Shown: positions 34,261 through 42,244 of the stretch, piece after piece | Position numbering within the stretch: position 1 is the first letter of the stretch | Layout: every line of letters begins with the position of its first letter | Source of the DNA: Bradyrhizobium sp. LHD-71 | Lineage (GTDB): Bacteria > Pseudomonadota > Alphaproteobacteria > Rhizobiales > Xanthobacteraceae | Assembly: GCF_031157255.1 (NCBI RefSeq) | Contig: NZ_JAVIFX010000003.1 | Location: forward strand, 62,001 to 126,000 | Length of the DNA: 64,000 nt | Direction: 5' to 3' | Position numbers and translations under genes: made by a program | The notes under the pieces: generated by a model | Told to the model about the DNA's origin: nothing | The model's input: the letters and a program-made list of their open reading frames with translations, nothing else | Database searches by the model: none

Positions 34261-34893
34261 ATGACCTTCGCCTTTGACGATGCCTGCCGGACGAAAGTGG
34301 CTGGGCTTTGTGCGGCCTTCGAGCGGCTGCCGCCAACCGAAACCGGACGTGCGCTGAAACGCGCGGCGGTTGCAATCGCACTGATCGAATCCGACGAGAC
34401 GCCGGGTGAGGCTGCGTTCCTCCTGACGAAACGAACCAGCAAGCTGCGCGCTCATGGCGGTCAATGGGCGCTGCCCGGCGGCCGCTGCGACGAAGGCGAG
34501 ACGGTCGCGGAGGCCGCGCTGCGGGAGCTCGACGAGGAGCTCGGATTGCGCCTTTCTGCTGACGCGGTGCTCGGTACGCTCGATGACTATCCGACCCGCT
34601 CAGGCTATCTCATCACGCCGGTGGTGATGTGGGCGGGCACGGATGTGCGCGTCCGTGCCAATCCGGACGAGGTCGCTTCCGTGCATCGGATTGCGCTGAG
34701 GGACATCGCGCCGATCGATGTCGTCAGCTTCGTCTCGATTCTCGAAAGCGACCGGCCGATCGTTCGCATCCTGATCAACGGCAATCACGTCAACGCACCG
34801 ACGGCCGCGTTGATCTATCAATTCCGGGAGATGCTGGCGGGGCGCCTGACGCGCGTCGTCGAATATGAGCAACCGGTGTTTGCCTGGCGCTAA
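34261..34893 (+). CDS. NUDIX hydrolase, CoA pyrophosphatase-like
   Basis: The 210-residue protein contains a full Nudix box, GGRCDEGETVAEAALRELDE followed by ELGL, near residues 75-98, with the catalytic glutamates of the REUxEE core. Ahead of it are AAFLLTKRTSKLRAHGGQWA, which resembles the CoA-pyrophosphatase subgroup (UPF0035 type). Members of that subgroup cleave CoA and its derivatives to phosphopantetheine and 3',5'-ADP with Mg2+ or Mn2+. The C-terminal part has NGNHVNAPTAALIYQFREM. No signal peptide is present. It stands alone with no nearby same-strand gene. Confidence 0.82.
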   Translation: MTFAFDDACRTKVAGLCAAFERLPPTETGRALKRAAVAIALIESDETPGEAAFLLTKRTSKLRAHGGQWALPGGRCDEGETVAEAALRELDEELGLRLSADAVLGTLDDYPTRSGYLITPVVMWAGTDVRVRANPDEVASVHRIALRDIAPIDVVSFVSILESDRPIVRILINGNHVNAPTAALIYQFREMLAGRLTRVVEYEQPVFAWR

Positions 34894-34952
34894 GCGCGTG
34901 CTGCGTTTCGGAGGCTCGCGTCACGTCGGCGCATGCTCGCAGCCTGCCAGTA

Positions 34953-35180
34953 TCAGGAAACAGGAATCGGGAGCAGGCGCGGTTGCCGGCGTGCGGGGCG
35001 CAATTGACGTCGCCGCGAATGATCTGCGGTGACGAGAACGAGCGCCAGTTGTTGTCGGCCGATCCGCGAAGCCATCAGGCCTCCGCTACGCCGAAACGAA
35101 ATCACGACGTAGGCAATGCAACCGGTTGCGATTATTGAAGCTGTTGCGGCGAGAAGGGCGACGACCAGCAGAAAGGACAT
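34953..35180 (-). CDS. Possible small membrane protein, 75 residues
   Basis: The first 30 residues form one hydrophobic segment (MSFLLVVALLAATASIIATG then CIAYVVISF) followed by an Arg-rich cytoplasmic tail. No ribosome binding site is visible and the tail looks like low-information sequence, so the frame may end earlier in nature or be non-coding. I do not recognise a family. Confidence 0.38.
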   Translation of the reverse strand: MSFLLVVALLAATASIIATGCIAYVVISFRRSGGLMASRIGRQQLALVLVTADHSRRRQLRPARRQPRLLPIPVS

Positions 35181-35288
35181 GGCGGGAGCCTACGCTTGGC
35201 GTTTGACATTTGACTCGCTGGACCAACATCGGGTTCAAACGATGGTTCCCGCATCTATCCCCGACGCGTCCCAAGCCTATCGCAATAC

Positions 35289-35323
35289 GAAAAAAGAGCG
35301 CCATCATGTCGGATGGCGCTCTT
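35289..35323 (-). terminator. Intrinsic terminator
   Basis: Read on the minus strand, AAGAGCGCCATC pairs perfectly with GATGGCGCTCTT around a six-base loop and is followed by a run of T. It lies 32 bases past the stop of the small secreted protein at 35355-35717 and should end that transcript. Confidence 0.88.
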
Positions 35324-35354
35324 GATTGTGGCAACGAAACCTGAAGGGTGGATG

Positions 35355-35717
35355 TCAGATCCGTGTCGCGGTCCACGTGCCGGAGCAGGGGCCGCCCCGC
35401 CACGTCCCTGAGCCCGAGGCTTCGGCCAGCTTGCCGCGGCCGAACGCGCGCTTGAGACCCTGGATAACGGTGACGGTAATGCCGCCACCCTGCGCGACAC
35501 GACCGGACACGCCGACCTGCGAATGGCCTGAGGCGACGCGCCCATCGCTGATCTGGATTGGCAACGCCATGCCCGGCTCGCAGACACCCCTTGTGGTGAC
35601 GATGCTGACCGTCCACGTCCCGTCGTACGACGCGGAAGCAGGTGCGATGCCGGCGGTGATGATGACAGATACTGCGAACGCGCCGATGATGACGCGGCTT
35701 CTGAAGACGTTCAGCAC
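35355..35717 (-). CDS. Small secreted protein, unknown function
   Basis: The 120-residue product has a signal peptide (SRVIIGAFAVSVIITAG, cleavage after APASA) and a mature domain of about 90 residues that starts YDGTWTVSIVTTRGVCEPG and ends GSGTWRGGPCSGTWTATR. The DGTW start, the GRV..G....SG.V middle and the two cysteines fit a beta-rich family I recall in Bradyrhizobium as hypothetical. The start is taken as the GTG at 35717 because GGGGAA lies six bases before it and it gives a normal signal peptide; an ATG 54 codons upstream would add a non-signal extension. A strong terminator follows. Confidence 0.78.
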   Translation of the reverse strand: MLNVFRSRVIIGAFAVSVIITAGIAPASASYDGTWTVSIVTTRGVCEPGMALPIQISDGRVASGHSQVGVSGRVAQGGGITVTVIQGLKRAFGRGKLAEASGSGTWRGGPCSGTWTATRI

Positions 35718-36272
35718 AATGACGTTCCCCGTTGGTGCGTCGATGCGCGTATCGACATTGCGCACAATGGAATGCGCGTGTTGAAAATAAAGTGTCGTCG
35801 ATTTGGCTTCGCGCGCCCAGCAAAAAGCTGCAAATATTCGACGGAATTCACCGCTGCGTTTTGATGCTAAATAAGGCAACTTGAAGGCGAATGGTGAATG
35901 GCGAATAGTAAGTAGTGACGTAGGAGACGGCTCGCGCCGTCTTTTCTATTCACTACTCACTATTCGCCACTTGCGACTCCCAATTTGAAGAAAGGCCGCC
36001 GAGCGCAGTATACCGCCGGCGGCCTCCCCAGACGCCGGACAATTGAAATCAAGTCCAAGACGCGTAACTTACATGGACTTCTGTCCGGTCTGCGTCTTGT
36101 CCTCTCGTCGATGCGGGCCGTCAAAGCGAACCGCTCCTTAACCTGAATTATCAAGATTAACCGGGGCGCCGTGCGGTTCGACACACGCCGGGTTCCGCGA
36201 TATGACCTGCACCGGTGCGATGCCTTTTTTGATCCCCATTCGCCCAAAAATTGTCTGGAGGACCGCCGGGAT
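35718..36272. other. Intergenic region with hairpins and repeat
   Basis: This 555-base region lies between divergent genes. It holds the long inverted repeat at 35900-35968 and a GC hairpin (GGCCGCCG at 35994-36001 pairing with CGGCGGCC at 36017-36024). The remainder should carry the promoters of the small secreted protein (left) and the Bug-type binding protein (right). No gene was recognised. Confidence 0.5.
35900..35968. repeat. Near-perfect 33-bp inverted repeat (TAGTGAGTAGTGA family)
   Basis: The left arm starts GGCGAATAGTAAGTAGTGA and ends GACGGC; the right arm is its reverse complement with few mismatches, with a TCGC loop at 35932-35935. The innermost GACGGC-TCGC-GCCGTC is followed by TTTT, so it can act as a rightward terminator. 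The arm words recur in a degenerate copy at 8268-8342. Confidence 0.75.
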
Positions 36273-37253
36273 ATGTCGAAATCGAGGTTCCTGCTGCTTG
36301 CTGCGGCCATTTTTGCCGCCGCGCCGCTTCTGCTGCAGCCGGCAGGCGCGCAGAACTATCCTGCTCGTCCCATCACGCTGGTCGTGCCGTTTGCACCCGG
36401 CGGTTCCACTTCGATTGTCGCACGCGCCATCGCGGACAAGATGGGCGAGACGCTGGGCCAGAAGGTCATTGTCGACAACCGCCCGGGCGCGGGCGGAACG
36501 ATCGGCACCAAGGCCGTCGCCAACAGCGAGCCCGACGGCTACACCATCGTGCTCGGCTACACTGGCACCCTTGCGATCGGCCCCTCGCTTTATCCGAATG
36601 CCGGCTACGATCCGCGCAAGGATCTCACCGCGATCGGCCTGATCGGCCACGCGCCGAATTCCCTTGTCGTTCACCCGTCATTTCCCGCCAAGACGCTCAG
36701 CGAACTGATCGCCTATGCCAAGGCCAATCCGGGCAAGGTGAATTACGGTTCAGCTGGAGTCGGCACGGTCAGTCACGTGTCCGGCGAGTATTTCGCGAAC
36801 GCGGCGGGCATTCGACTCGTACACGTGCCCTACAAAGGCACCGGCCCTGCACTGACCGATTTGCTCGGAGGCCACATTCCGATGGCGTTCGCGCCGGTGC
36901 CAGCGACACACAGCAGCGTTGCGGGCGGCCAGCTGCGTGCGCTCGCGGTAACCAGCACGACCCGCACCAGCCTGATGCCGGAGGTGCCGACCATTGCCGA
37001 AGCCGGCATCGCCGGTTTCGACGCATCGCTGTACTATGGCTTGGCGGCGCCTCCCGGTACGCCGCGCCCGGTCATCGACAAGCTCAACAAGGAGCTGCGT
37101 GCGGCGCTGGCGTCCGAGGACGTGAAGAAACGGCTGCTTGCCGACGGAACGGAGCCGACACCGGGCTCCCCGGAGGAATACGCGGCTTTCATCGACAAGG
37201 ATGAGGCCAAATGGTCGAAGATTGTCAAGGCGAGCGGCACTAAGGCGGAGTGA
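36273..37253 (+). CDS. Bug-family (TctC-type) periplasmic solute-binding protein
   Basis: The 326-residue protein has a signal peptide (MSKSRFLLLAAAIFAAAP, cleavage after AGAQN) and the Bug/TctC signature from the first mature residues: YPARPITLVVPFAPGGSTS, NRPGAGGTIGTKAVA, PDGYTIVLG and YGSAGVGTVSHVSGEYF. The end contains APPGTPRPVIDKLNKELRAA and SPEEYAAFIDKDEAKWSKIV. Members bind carboxylates or related small acids, and some feed a TctAB permease, but no TctA or TctB gene lies nearby, so this is an orphan receptor as is common in the family. The ATG at 36273 is used; the frame extends upstream without a signal-like start. Confidence 0.92.
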   Translation: MSKSRFLLLAAAIFAAAPLLLQPAGAQNYPARPITLVVPFAPGGSTSIVARAIADKMGETLGQKVIVDNRPGAGGTIGTKAVANSEPDGYTIVLGYTGTLAIGPSLYPNAGYDPRKDLTAIGLIGHAPNSLVVHPSFPAKTLSELIAYAKANPGKVNYGSAGVGTVSHVSGEYFANAAGIRLVHVPYKGTGPALTDLLGGHIPMAFAPVPATHSSVAGGQLRALAVTSTTRTSLMPEVPTIAEAGIAGFDASLYYGLAAPPGTPRPVIDKLNKELRAALASEDVKKRLLADGTEPTPGSPEEYAAFIDKDEAKWSKIVKASGTKAE

Positions 37254-37284
37254 CGCTGAACGGCGAGCGTATCGTTTCAAATCG

Positions 37285-38487
37285 ATGCCGAACCTGAAGT
37301 TCTTGCATCTCGCGCTGATCCCGGCCGCCTCCGTCGCGCTGGCGACGATGAGCCACGCGCAGCAACCGGCGCTGTCGAACGATGCGTCACCTGCTGTTGC
37401 GCCGGCAGCGAGCCCGCAGGCGATGGCCGAGTATCGCCGCAAGCTGCGCGATTACACACTTGCCTGGCAAAGTTTCGATTCCGCGGCCACGGCTTATTGG
37501 AACGCGGTCACAGAGAAACGGCGCTTGCGAATGGCGAAACGCCGCCACGGACAGGAGGTCGCTCTCGACGATTATGTGCTGACTCAGCCGCCCGTCTATG
37601 ACGGTCCGCCGCGTCCGATTGATCCGTCGGCGCCCGATAAACCGGCGCCGGTACCGCGCGATGTCAAATACGTGCCGACGATTCCTGAGATGCTGGCGTC
37701 GGCGCAGAAGTATTTCCATTTCGTGCCGCAGCGTCCTGCAAGCGAGATCGAATTCAAGCGTGCCTATGCCCGGGCCGTCGCCGCCGAGGGCGTCCCCGCC
37801 GACCTTGCCGTCAGGCTTTATGCCTTCGAGACGGGCGGGATCGGCACGTACGACGTACAATCGGGGCTGTTGAACGCGCGGCCCGGCGCGAAGCCATTGT
37901 CGCCGGCCATCGGCTACAATCAATTGCTCATTACGTACACCATGCATCTCCTCGCGGATCACGGCGATGATTTCGTGCGCGCATTGACGGCAAAGGCGGC
38001 CGCTCTGACTGGAGCGCGCCACAACGCGATGACGGCGAAAATGGCCGCTCTGCGGCGCATGATCGCATTCAGCCGCACGGTGCCATCCGACTGGAATTCG
38101 CAGGAGAAGCTCGGCGAGACGCAGCAAGGCTGGGGTGTCCACGCCGTATTGCTCGATATCGACATCGGGCCGTTGCTGCAGGCGCGTAAACTCGTCGGCT
38201 CGATCCGTTTCGCGCGGATGCGCGGTTATCGCGACCGACTGACGGCGGCTGAGCTGCAGATGATGAACCTGACGGGTGACGGCTCGGGGCTCGACATCAT
38301 CATGATGCCGCAGGTAATGCGCGAGCGGGTGCCGACGTCGAACTTCTTTCAGCGGCGCGGCTATGAGCGCAATACCGTCGCCAGCCGCAACAACACGGTC
38401 GCAAAGCTCTTGAGCGTGACCGATGCGCGCATGGACGCCGCCGTTCAGCAGCCAGGCGCGAGGGATCTGGCAGCGAGCTTTCAATAG
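37285..38487 (+). CDS. Exported hypothetical protein, possibly lysozyme-like fold
   Basis: The 400-residue product has a signal peptide (MPNLKFLHLALIPAASVALA, cleavage after SHA) and a Pro/Ala-rich linker. The main domain (about 130-390) contains FVPQRPASEIEFKRAYARAV, VPADLAVRLYAFETGGIGTY and SPAIGYNQLLITYTMHLL. The sequence of a Glu in YAFETGG, then an AIGYNQLL segment some 40 residues on, is reminiscent of lytic transglycosylases (catalytic Glu, then a GxxQ strand), but the match is weak. I recall homologues only as hypothetical proteins. It follows the Bug-type gene by 31 bases and could be cotranscribed, without an obvious functional link. Confidence 0.7.
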   Translation: MPNLKFLHLALIPAASVALATMSHAQQPALSNDASPAVAPAASPQAMAEYRRKLRDYTLAWQSFDSAATAYWNAVTEKRRLRMAKRRHGQEVALDDYVLTQPPVYDGPPRPIDPSAPDKPAPVPRDVKYVPTIPEMLASAQKYFHFVPQRPASEIEFKRAYARAVAAEGVPADLAVRLYAFETGGIGTYDVQSGLLNARPGAKPLSPAIGYNQLLITYTMHLLADHGDDFVRALTAKAAALTGARHNAMTAKMAALRRMIAFSRTVPSDWNSQEKLGETQQGWGVHAVLLDIDIGPLLQARKLVGSIRFARMRGYRDRLTAAELQMMNLTGDGSGLDIIMMPQVMRERVPTSNFFQRRGYERNTVASRNNTVAKLLSVTDARMDAAVQQPGARDLAASFQ

Positions 38488-38526
38488 AACGGGGCGATTT
38501 CAGGCGGAATCTCCGTCGCCATGCCC

Positions 38527-38634
38527 ATAGCCGTTCGAAGAACGGCGTCGCTTCGCTCGCCTATAGCCGTTCGAAGAACGGCGTCGCTTCGCTCGCCCGT
38601 AGCCGTTGGAAGAACTGCGTCGCTTCGCTCACCT
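38527..38634. repeat. Three tandem 36-bp repeats, each with a hairpin
   Basis: Units begin at 38527, 38563 and 38599 with a strict 36-base period. The first two are nearly identical (ATAGCCGTTCGAAGAACGG then CGTCGCTTCGCTCGCC); the third has a few changes. Each contains the dyad CCGTTC-GAA-GAACGG. They lie between two convergent genes. Confidence 0.85.
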
Positions 38635-38747
38635 ATGGGAGGCGGGCATCCAGTACACCGCAGCGCTCATTCTATTACAGGCGCTTGAGGTTTACTGGGT
38701 CCGCGCTTTCGCGAGAACGACGCTGAGATAGTGGCAGCGGCGTTACC

Positions 38748-39578
38748 TCATCTGAGGAATGGCTTGTCGCCGCACACCGTGACCCTGTGGGCGTAACGGC
38801 GGTTTGGCCAGTAGTCGAACATCGCCTGATGCTGGCAGCTGCGATTGTCCCAGAACGCCATGGAATGCTTCTGCCATTTGAAGCGGCAGTGAAATTCCGG
38901 CGTCTCGACGTGACGGAACAGCATCTCCAGCAGCGCGTCGCTCTCGTTGCGCTTGAGCTGCGCGATCTTGGTCGTGAAACCGCGGTTGACGAACAGGAGC
39001 TTGCGCTGAGTGACAGGATGCGTGCGAATGACGGGGTGCTCGGCCTGTGGAAACTGCTGGTCGGTCGCGCCGTCGCGACGGCGGTGCGTATGCGCCTTGG
39101 TGCTGTCGTGGATCGCGGTGAGGCCTTCGAGGTAGTGCTTCATCGAATCCGACAGCGCATTGTAGGCGGCATACATGTTGGCGAACATGGTGTCGCCGCC
39201 GCCGTTGACGGCAGGTTCGTGCATGTAGAGGATCGAGCCCATCGGCGGCTCGACGTCGCATGAGACGTCGGAATGCCATTCCTCGCCGGCGACGTGCTTG
39301 CTCTTCTCGTCGGCCTTGATGACGAGGATCTCCGGATGTCCCTCGATCAGCTTCGGCGCGTTCGGATGGAAGTGCAGCTTGCCGAAGCGTTGGCCGAACG
39401 CCTTGTGCTGCTCGACGGTGAGATTCTGGTCGCGGAAGAAGATCACCAGATTGTCCATCAGCGCATCGTGGACCTCCTGGAACTGCTGATTGCCCAAGGG
39501 TTGCGACAGGTCGACGCCATGAACTTCTGCGCCGATGGTCGGAGTCAGCTTGCGAACCTCGATGGTCTGGTAGCTCAT
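38748..39578 (-). CDS. TauD/TfdA-family Fe(II)/2-oxoglutarate dioxygenase
   Basis: This 276-residue enzyme has the TauD layout. Iron ligands are the His and Asp in GEEWHSDVSCDVEPP and a distal His in SCQHQAMFDYWPNRRYAHRV. NGGGDTMFANMYAAY and the Arg in RRYAHRVTV (2-oxoglutarate contact) are also family marks. It begins TIEVRKLTPTIGAEVHGVDL, typical of taurine and alpha-ketoglutarate-dependent sulfonate dioxygenases. The substrate may be taurine, a sulfonate or another acid; no transport or sulfite-utilisation genes accompany it. It is divergent from an IclR regulator with an operator-like palindrome between them, which suggests control by a small carboxylate. Confidence 0.9.
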   Translation of the reverse strand: MSYQTIEVRKLTPTIGAEVHGVDLSQPLGNQQFQEVHDALMDNLVIFFRDQNLTVEQHKAFGQRFGKLHFHPNAPKLIEGHPEILVIKADEKSKHVAGEEWHSDVSCDVEPPMGSILYMHEPAVNGGGDTMFANMYAAYNALSDSMKHYLEGLTAIHDSTKAHTHRRRDGATDQQFPQAEHPVIRTHPVTQRKLLFVNRGFTTKIAQLKRNESDALLEMLFRHVETPEFHCRFKWQKHSMAFWDNRSCQHQAMFDYWPNRRYAHRVTVCGDKPFLR

Positions 39579-39673
39579 GGCGTTCTCCCGATGCTCCGCG
39601 GCATTCGATGTCGCCGCGAAATTTCGCCAAGCTTAGCAAGCCGGATCGCGCGCGAGCCCCGCTAAATCGACAA

Positions 39674-39690
39674 ATTCCGTATTACGGAAT
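39674..39690. promoter_or_regulatory. Perfect 17-bp palindrome, likely IclR operator
   Basis: ATTCCGTA-T-TACGGAAT is a perfect dyad of eight-base arms around one base. It ends 11 bases before the IclR-family start codon. IclR proteins commonly bind sites with TTCC/GGAA arms, and location over the start region suits autorepression. It is 96 bases from the divergent dioxygenase start and could control both. Confidence 0.65.
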
Positions 39691-39701
39691 AAGCTTTCGG
39701 C

Positions 39702-40532
39702 ATGCCACTCGCCGCACCGTCAGCCATCGAACCGGTCGAGCGCGCCTTCAGAGTGCTGGAGGCGCTCAACCGGCATCGCACCTCGACGCTCACTGCACTC
39801 GCAGCTGCGACCGCGCTGCCGAAGTCGACGACGGCGCGACTGCTCGAAACCCTGGTCGCGCTAGGCTACGTCACGCACGTGTCGCGCAGCATGGGTTATC
39901 GGATCACTGATCGGGTGCTGACGCTCGCAGCCGGTGTCCGTTTCGTCGACAATCTAGTGAACGCTGCCGCCGGTCCGATGAGCGAATTTACGGCAAGCAC
40001 CGGCTGGCCCCTCTATCTCGGAACCGTCAGCGACGCGCTTGTGCTGATCCGTCACAGCACGGCGCCGGAGAGTCCGATGTCGTTCGAGACTGTCGGTTAC
40101 GACTTGAAATTCCGGATCTATGAAAGCGCGCTTGGACTTGCGTATCTTTCGTTTTGCGCCGCCGATGAACGTCGGTCGATCATCGACGCCATCGGGACTG
40201 ATGGAGGGCGATTCAGTATCGCCCAGCGAACTGCGCTGGAGCGGCATCTGGCGCTCGTTCGTGAACGCGGTTACGCATTCACCAGGTCGGCCCGGTCCCG
40301 CCGCGTCAACGGAATGGCGGTTCCAATTGTGCGCGGGCAACAGGTGCTCGGCGCCCTGACGTTGCGGTATCCAAAGCGCGTGATGACAGAAGACCAGGTG
40401 GCCGCTCGGTTCGCGGCGCAACTCACCACAACTGCAAGAGACATCGCCGCGCGTGCGTTTGAGCGGCGCTGGCCGGAACAAGTTCGTGGGCCGGGCGCTC
40501 GCCGCGAGCGCAGCAGAAAGAACCGGCACTGA
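39702..40532 (+). CDS. IclR-family transcriptional regulator
   Basis: The 276-residue protein has an N-terminal winged helix (about 8-70): PVERAFRVLEALNRHRTSTL, then AAATALPKSTTARLLETLVA and ALGYVTHVSRSMGYRITDRV. The C-terminal effector domain (about 85-260) contains FETVGYDLKFRIYESALGLA and the closing RVNGMAVPIVRGQQVLGALT. IclR proteins sense small carboxylic or aromatic acids and act as repressors or activators. Divergent position to the dioxygenase gene and the perfect palindrome just before its start point to control of that gene and itself. The final 20 residues are Arg-rich. Confidence 0.92.
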   Translation: MPLAAPSAIEPVERAFRVLEALNRHRTSTLTALAAATALPKSTTARLLETLVALGYVTHVSRSMGYRITDRVLTLAAGVRFVDNLVNAAAGPMSEFTASTGWPLYLGTVSDALVLIRHSTAPESPMSFETVGYDLKFRIYESALGLAYLSFCAADERRSIIDAIGTDGGRFSIAQRTALERHLALVRERGYAFTRSARSRRVNGMAVPIVRGQQVLGALTLRYPKRVMTEDQVAARFAAQLTTTARDIAARAFERRWPEQVRGPGARRERSRKNRH

Positions 40533-40702
40533 GCTGGTGTAGGCGCGTTCTGCAACTCCGCTGCCCGATTTGGCAGGCTTGTTCCGAAAAAACTCTGCGT
40601 TTTTCAACGTATTGGCTTTTGCAGGTTCCGTCGTCGGGCGATAGGCATCGATCGTCGAGCCGCGTATAAGCCTTCGGGGGCGCGCGTGGGAATGACGGCG
40701 AC

Positions 40703-41167
40703 ATGCGTGATACGTTCGATGAAATCGATCGCAAGCTGATTGCGCTCTTGCAGGACAACGATCGCCTGTCGCTCGCCGAACTTAGCAGTGCGACAGGAAG
40801 CGCATCGTCCACGGTCAACGACCGCATCAAGCGGCTCGTGCGCAACGGAATCATCACCGGCTTTCATGCGCGGCTGTCGAGCGAGGCGCTGGGCCTCGAA
40901 CTGCTCGCCTTCGTGCTCGTCGGCTGGAGCGATCCGAAAGTCGAAACGAAATTCATCGAGTGCATCAAACAATCGCCGGATGTGCTCGAGTGTCATCATA
41001 TTACCGGTGCGTGGAATTATCTTCTCAAGGTGCGAGTGCGCACGACCCGCGATCTCGAACGGTTTCTGGCCAATACAGTGAAGGGCATCGAGGGCGTGCA
41101 ACGCACCGACACCATGATCGTGCTGTCGTCCGCGAAAGAGACATGGACGATGCCTGTTCCTGAATGA
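40703..41167 (+). CDS. Lrp/AsnC-family transcriptional regulator
   Basis: The 154-residue protein has the AsnC-type helix-turn-helix at residues 5-60 (DEIDRKLIALLQDNDRLSLA, then SSTVNDRIKRLVRNGIITGF) and a RAM/ligand domain after it, with ECIKQSPDVLECHHITGAWN and the closing EGVQRTDTMIVLSSAKET. These proteins form octamers that respond to amino acids. It is followed 114 bases later by a TAXI-type receptor gene on the same strand, so it may regulate that transporter. No operator is seen by eye. Confidence 0.92.
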   Translation: MRDTFDEIDRKLIALLQDNDRLSLAELSSATGSASSTVNDRIKRLVRNGIITGFHARLSSEALGLELLAFVLVGWSDPKVETKFIECIKQSPDVLECHHITGAWNYLLKVRVRTTRDLERFLANTVKGIEGVQRTDTMIVLSSAKETWTMPVPE

Positions 41168-41281
41168 TGCGCGTTTCCAGGTAGTGGAGTCATATCTTAT
41201 TCAGTTGGTGTCGTGAATCTGTCGGGCCGGAGATGCCCTGCGACTGCTCTCACTCACAGCAACGGATTCGGAGGAACTTCG

Positions 41282-42223
41282 ATGCGAAGTCTGCTCGCCC
41301 TCGTTGCGGCGGCCTTTATGCTAGCTGCGCCGCCGGCCGAGGCTCAGCAGTCCATCACCATCCTCACCGGCGGCACGTCGGGCATCTACTATCCGCTCGG
41401 CGTTGCCCTCGGCGAAATCTACGAAAAGGAAATCCCGAACGTGAAGACGCAGGTGCAAGCCACCAAGGCGTCCGTCGAAAACCTGATCCTGCTGCAACAG
41501 CGCCGGGGCGACATCGCCTTCACGCTCGGCGACGCGCTGAAGGCTGCCTGGGATGGCGATGAGGACGCGGGTTTTAAATCGAAGCTCGCCGACTTGCGCG
41601 CGATCGCGGCGATCTATCCCAACTACATCCAGCTCATGGCCGTGAAGGACAGCAACATCAGGACGGTCACCGACTTGAGGGGCAAGAGCCTCTCGGTCGG
41701 CGCGCCGAAATCCGGTACCGAACTCAACACCCGCGCGATCCTGAGAGCAGCGCGTATGACCTATGCCGACATCGGCAAGATCGACTATCTGCCGTTCGCC
41801 GAGTCGGTCGACCTGATGAAGAGCGGCCGGTTGAGCGCGACGCTGCAGTCGGCCGGCCTCGGCGTGGCCAGTTTGCGCGATCTGTCCAATGCGATGGAGG
41901 TGACCGTCGTGGCGGTGCCGAAGGCCATCGTCGACCGGATGGGATCACCTTTCATCCCGGCGACGATTCCGGCAAACACGTACGAGGGCCAGGACAGCGA
42001 TGTCGAAACGGCCGCGGTCCCGAATTATCTGGTCACCCATTCAGGCGTATCCGAACAGCTGGTGTACGAGATGACCAAGCTGCTGTTCGAGTCGTTGCCG
42101 GCGCTTGCCAGCGCCCATGCCGCAGGCGGGCACATCAAGCTCGAGAATGCGCTGACCGGCGTGCCGATCCCGCTGCATCCCGGCGCGGAACGCTATTACA
42201 GGGAGAAGGGGCTGAAGAATTAG
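41282..42223 (+). CDS. TAXI-family TRAP transporter solute-binding protein
   Basis: The 313-residue protein has a signal peptide (MRSLLALVAAAFMLAAPP, cleavage after AEAQQ) and the TAXI motif in the first mature residues, ITILTGGTSGIYYPLGVALG. Other family segments are TKASVENLILLQQRRGDIAF, AIAAIYPNYIQLMAVKDS and LRGKSLSVGAPKSGTELNT. TAXI receptors deliver organic acids, often glutamate- or 2-oxoglutarate-like, to fused TRAP permeases. The ATG at 41282 follows GGAGGA. The next gene, 21 bases away, is DUF1850, which usually accompanies this receptor, but no DctQM-type fused permease is present on either side. Confidence 0.93.
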   Translation: MRSLLALVAAAFMLAAPPAEAQQSITILTGGTSGIYYPLGVALGEIYEKEIPNVKTQVQATKASVENLILLQQRRGDIAFTLGDALKAAWDGDEDAGFKSKLADLRAIAAIYPNYIQLMAVKDSNIRTVTDLRGKSLSVGAPKSGTELNTRAILRAARMTYADIGKIDYLPFAESVDLMKSGRLSATLQSAGLGVASLRDLSNAMEVTVVAVPKAIVDRMGSPFIPATIPANTYEGQDSDVETAAVPNYLVTHSGVSEQLVYEMTKLLFESLPALASAHAAGGHIKLENALTGVPIPLHPGAERYYREKGLKN

Positions 42224-42244
42224 GTCCGACCGACTGGTGATCCC

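Noticed and set aside
38527-38634. Repeat array resembling a CRISPR by its 36-base unit
   Set aside because: The units are head to tail without spacers, the unit itself contains the hairpin, and no cas gene is present.
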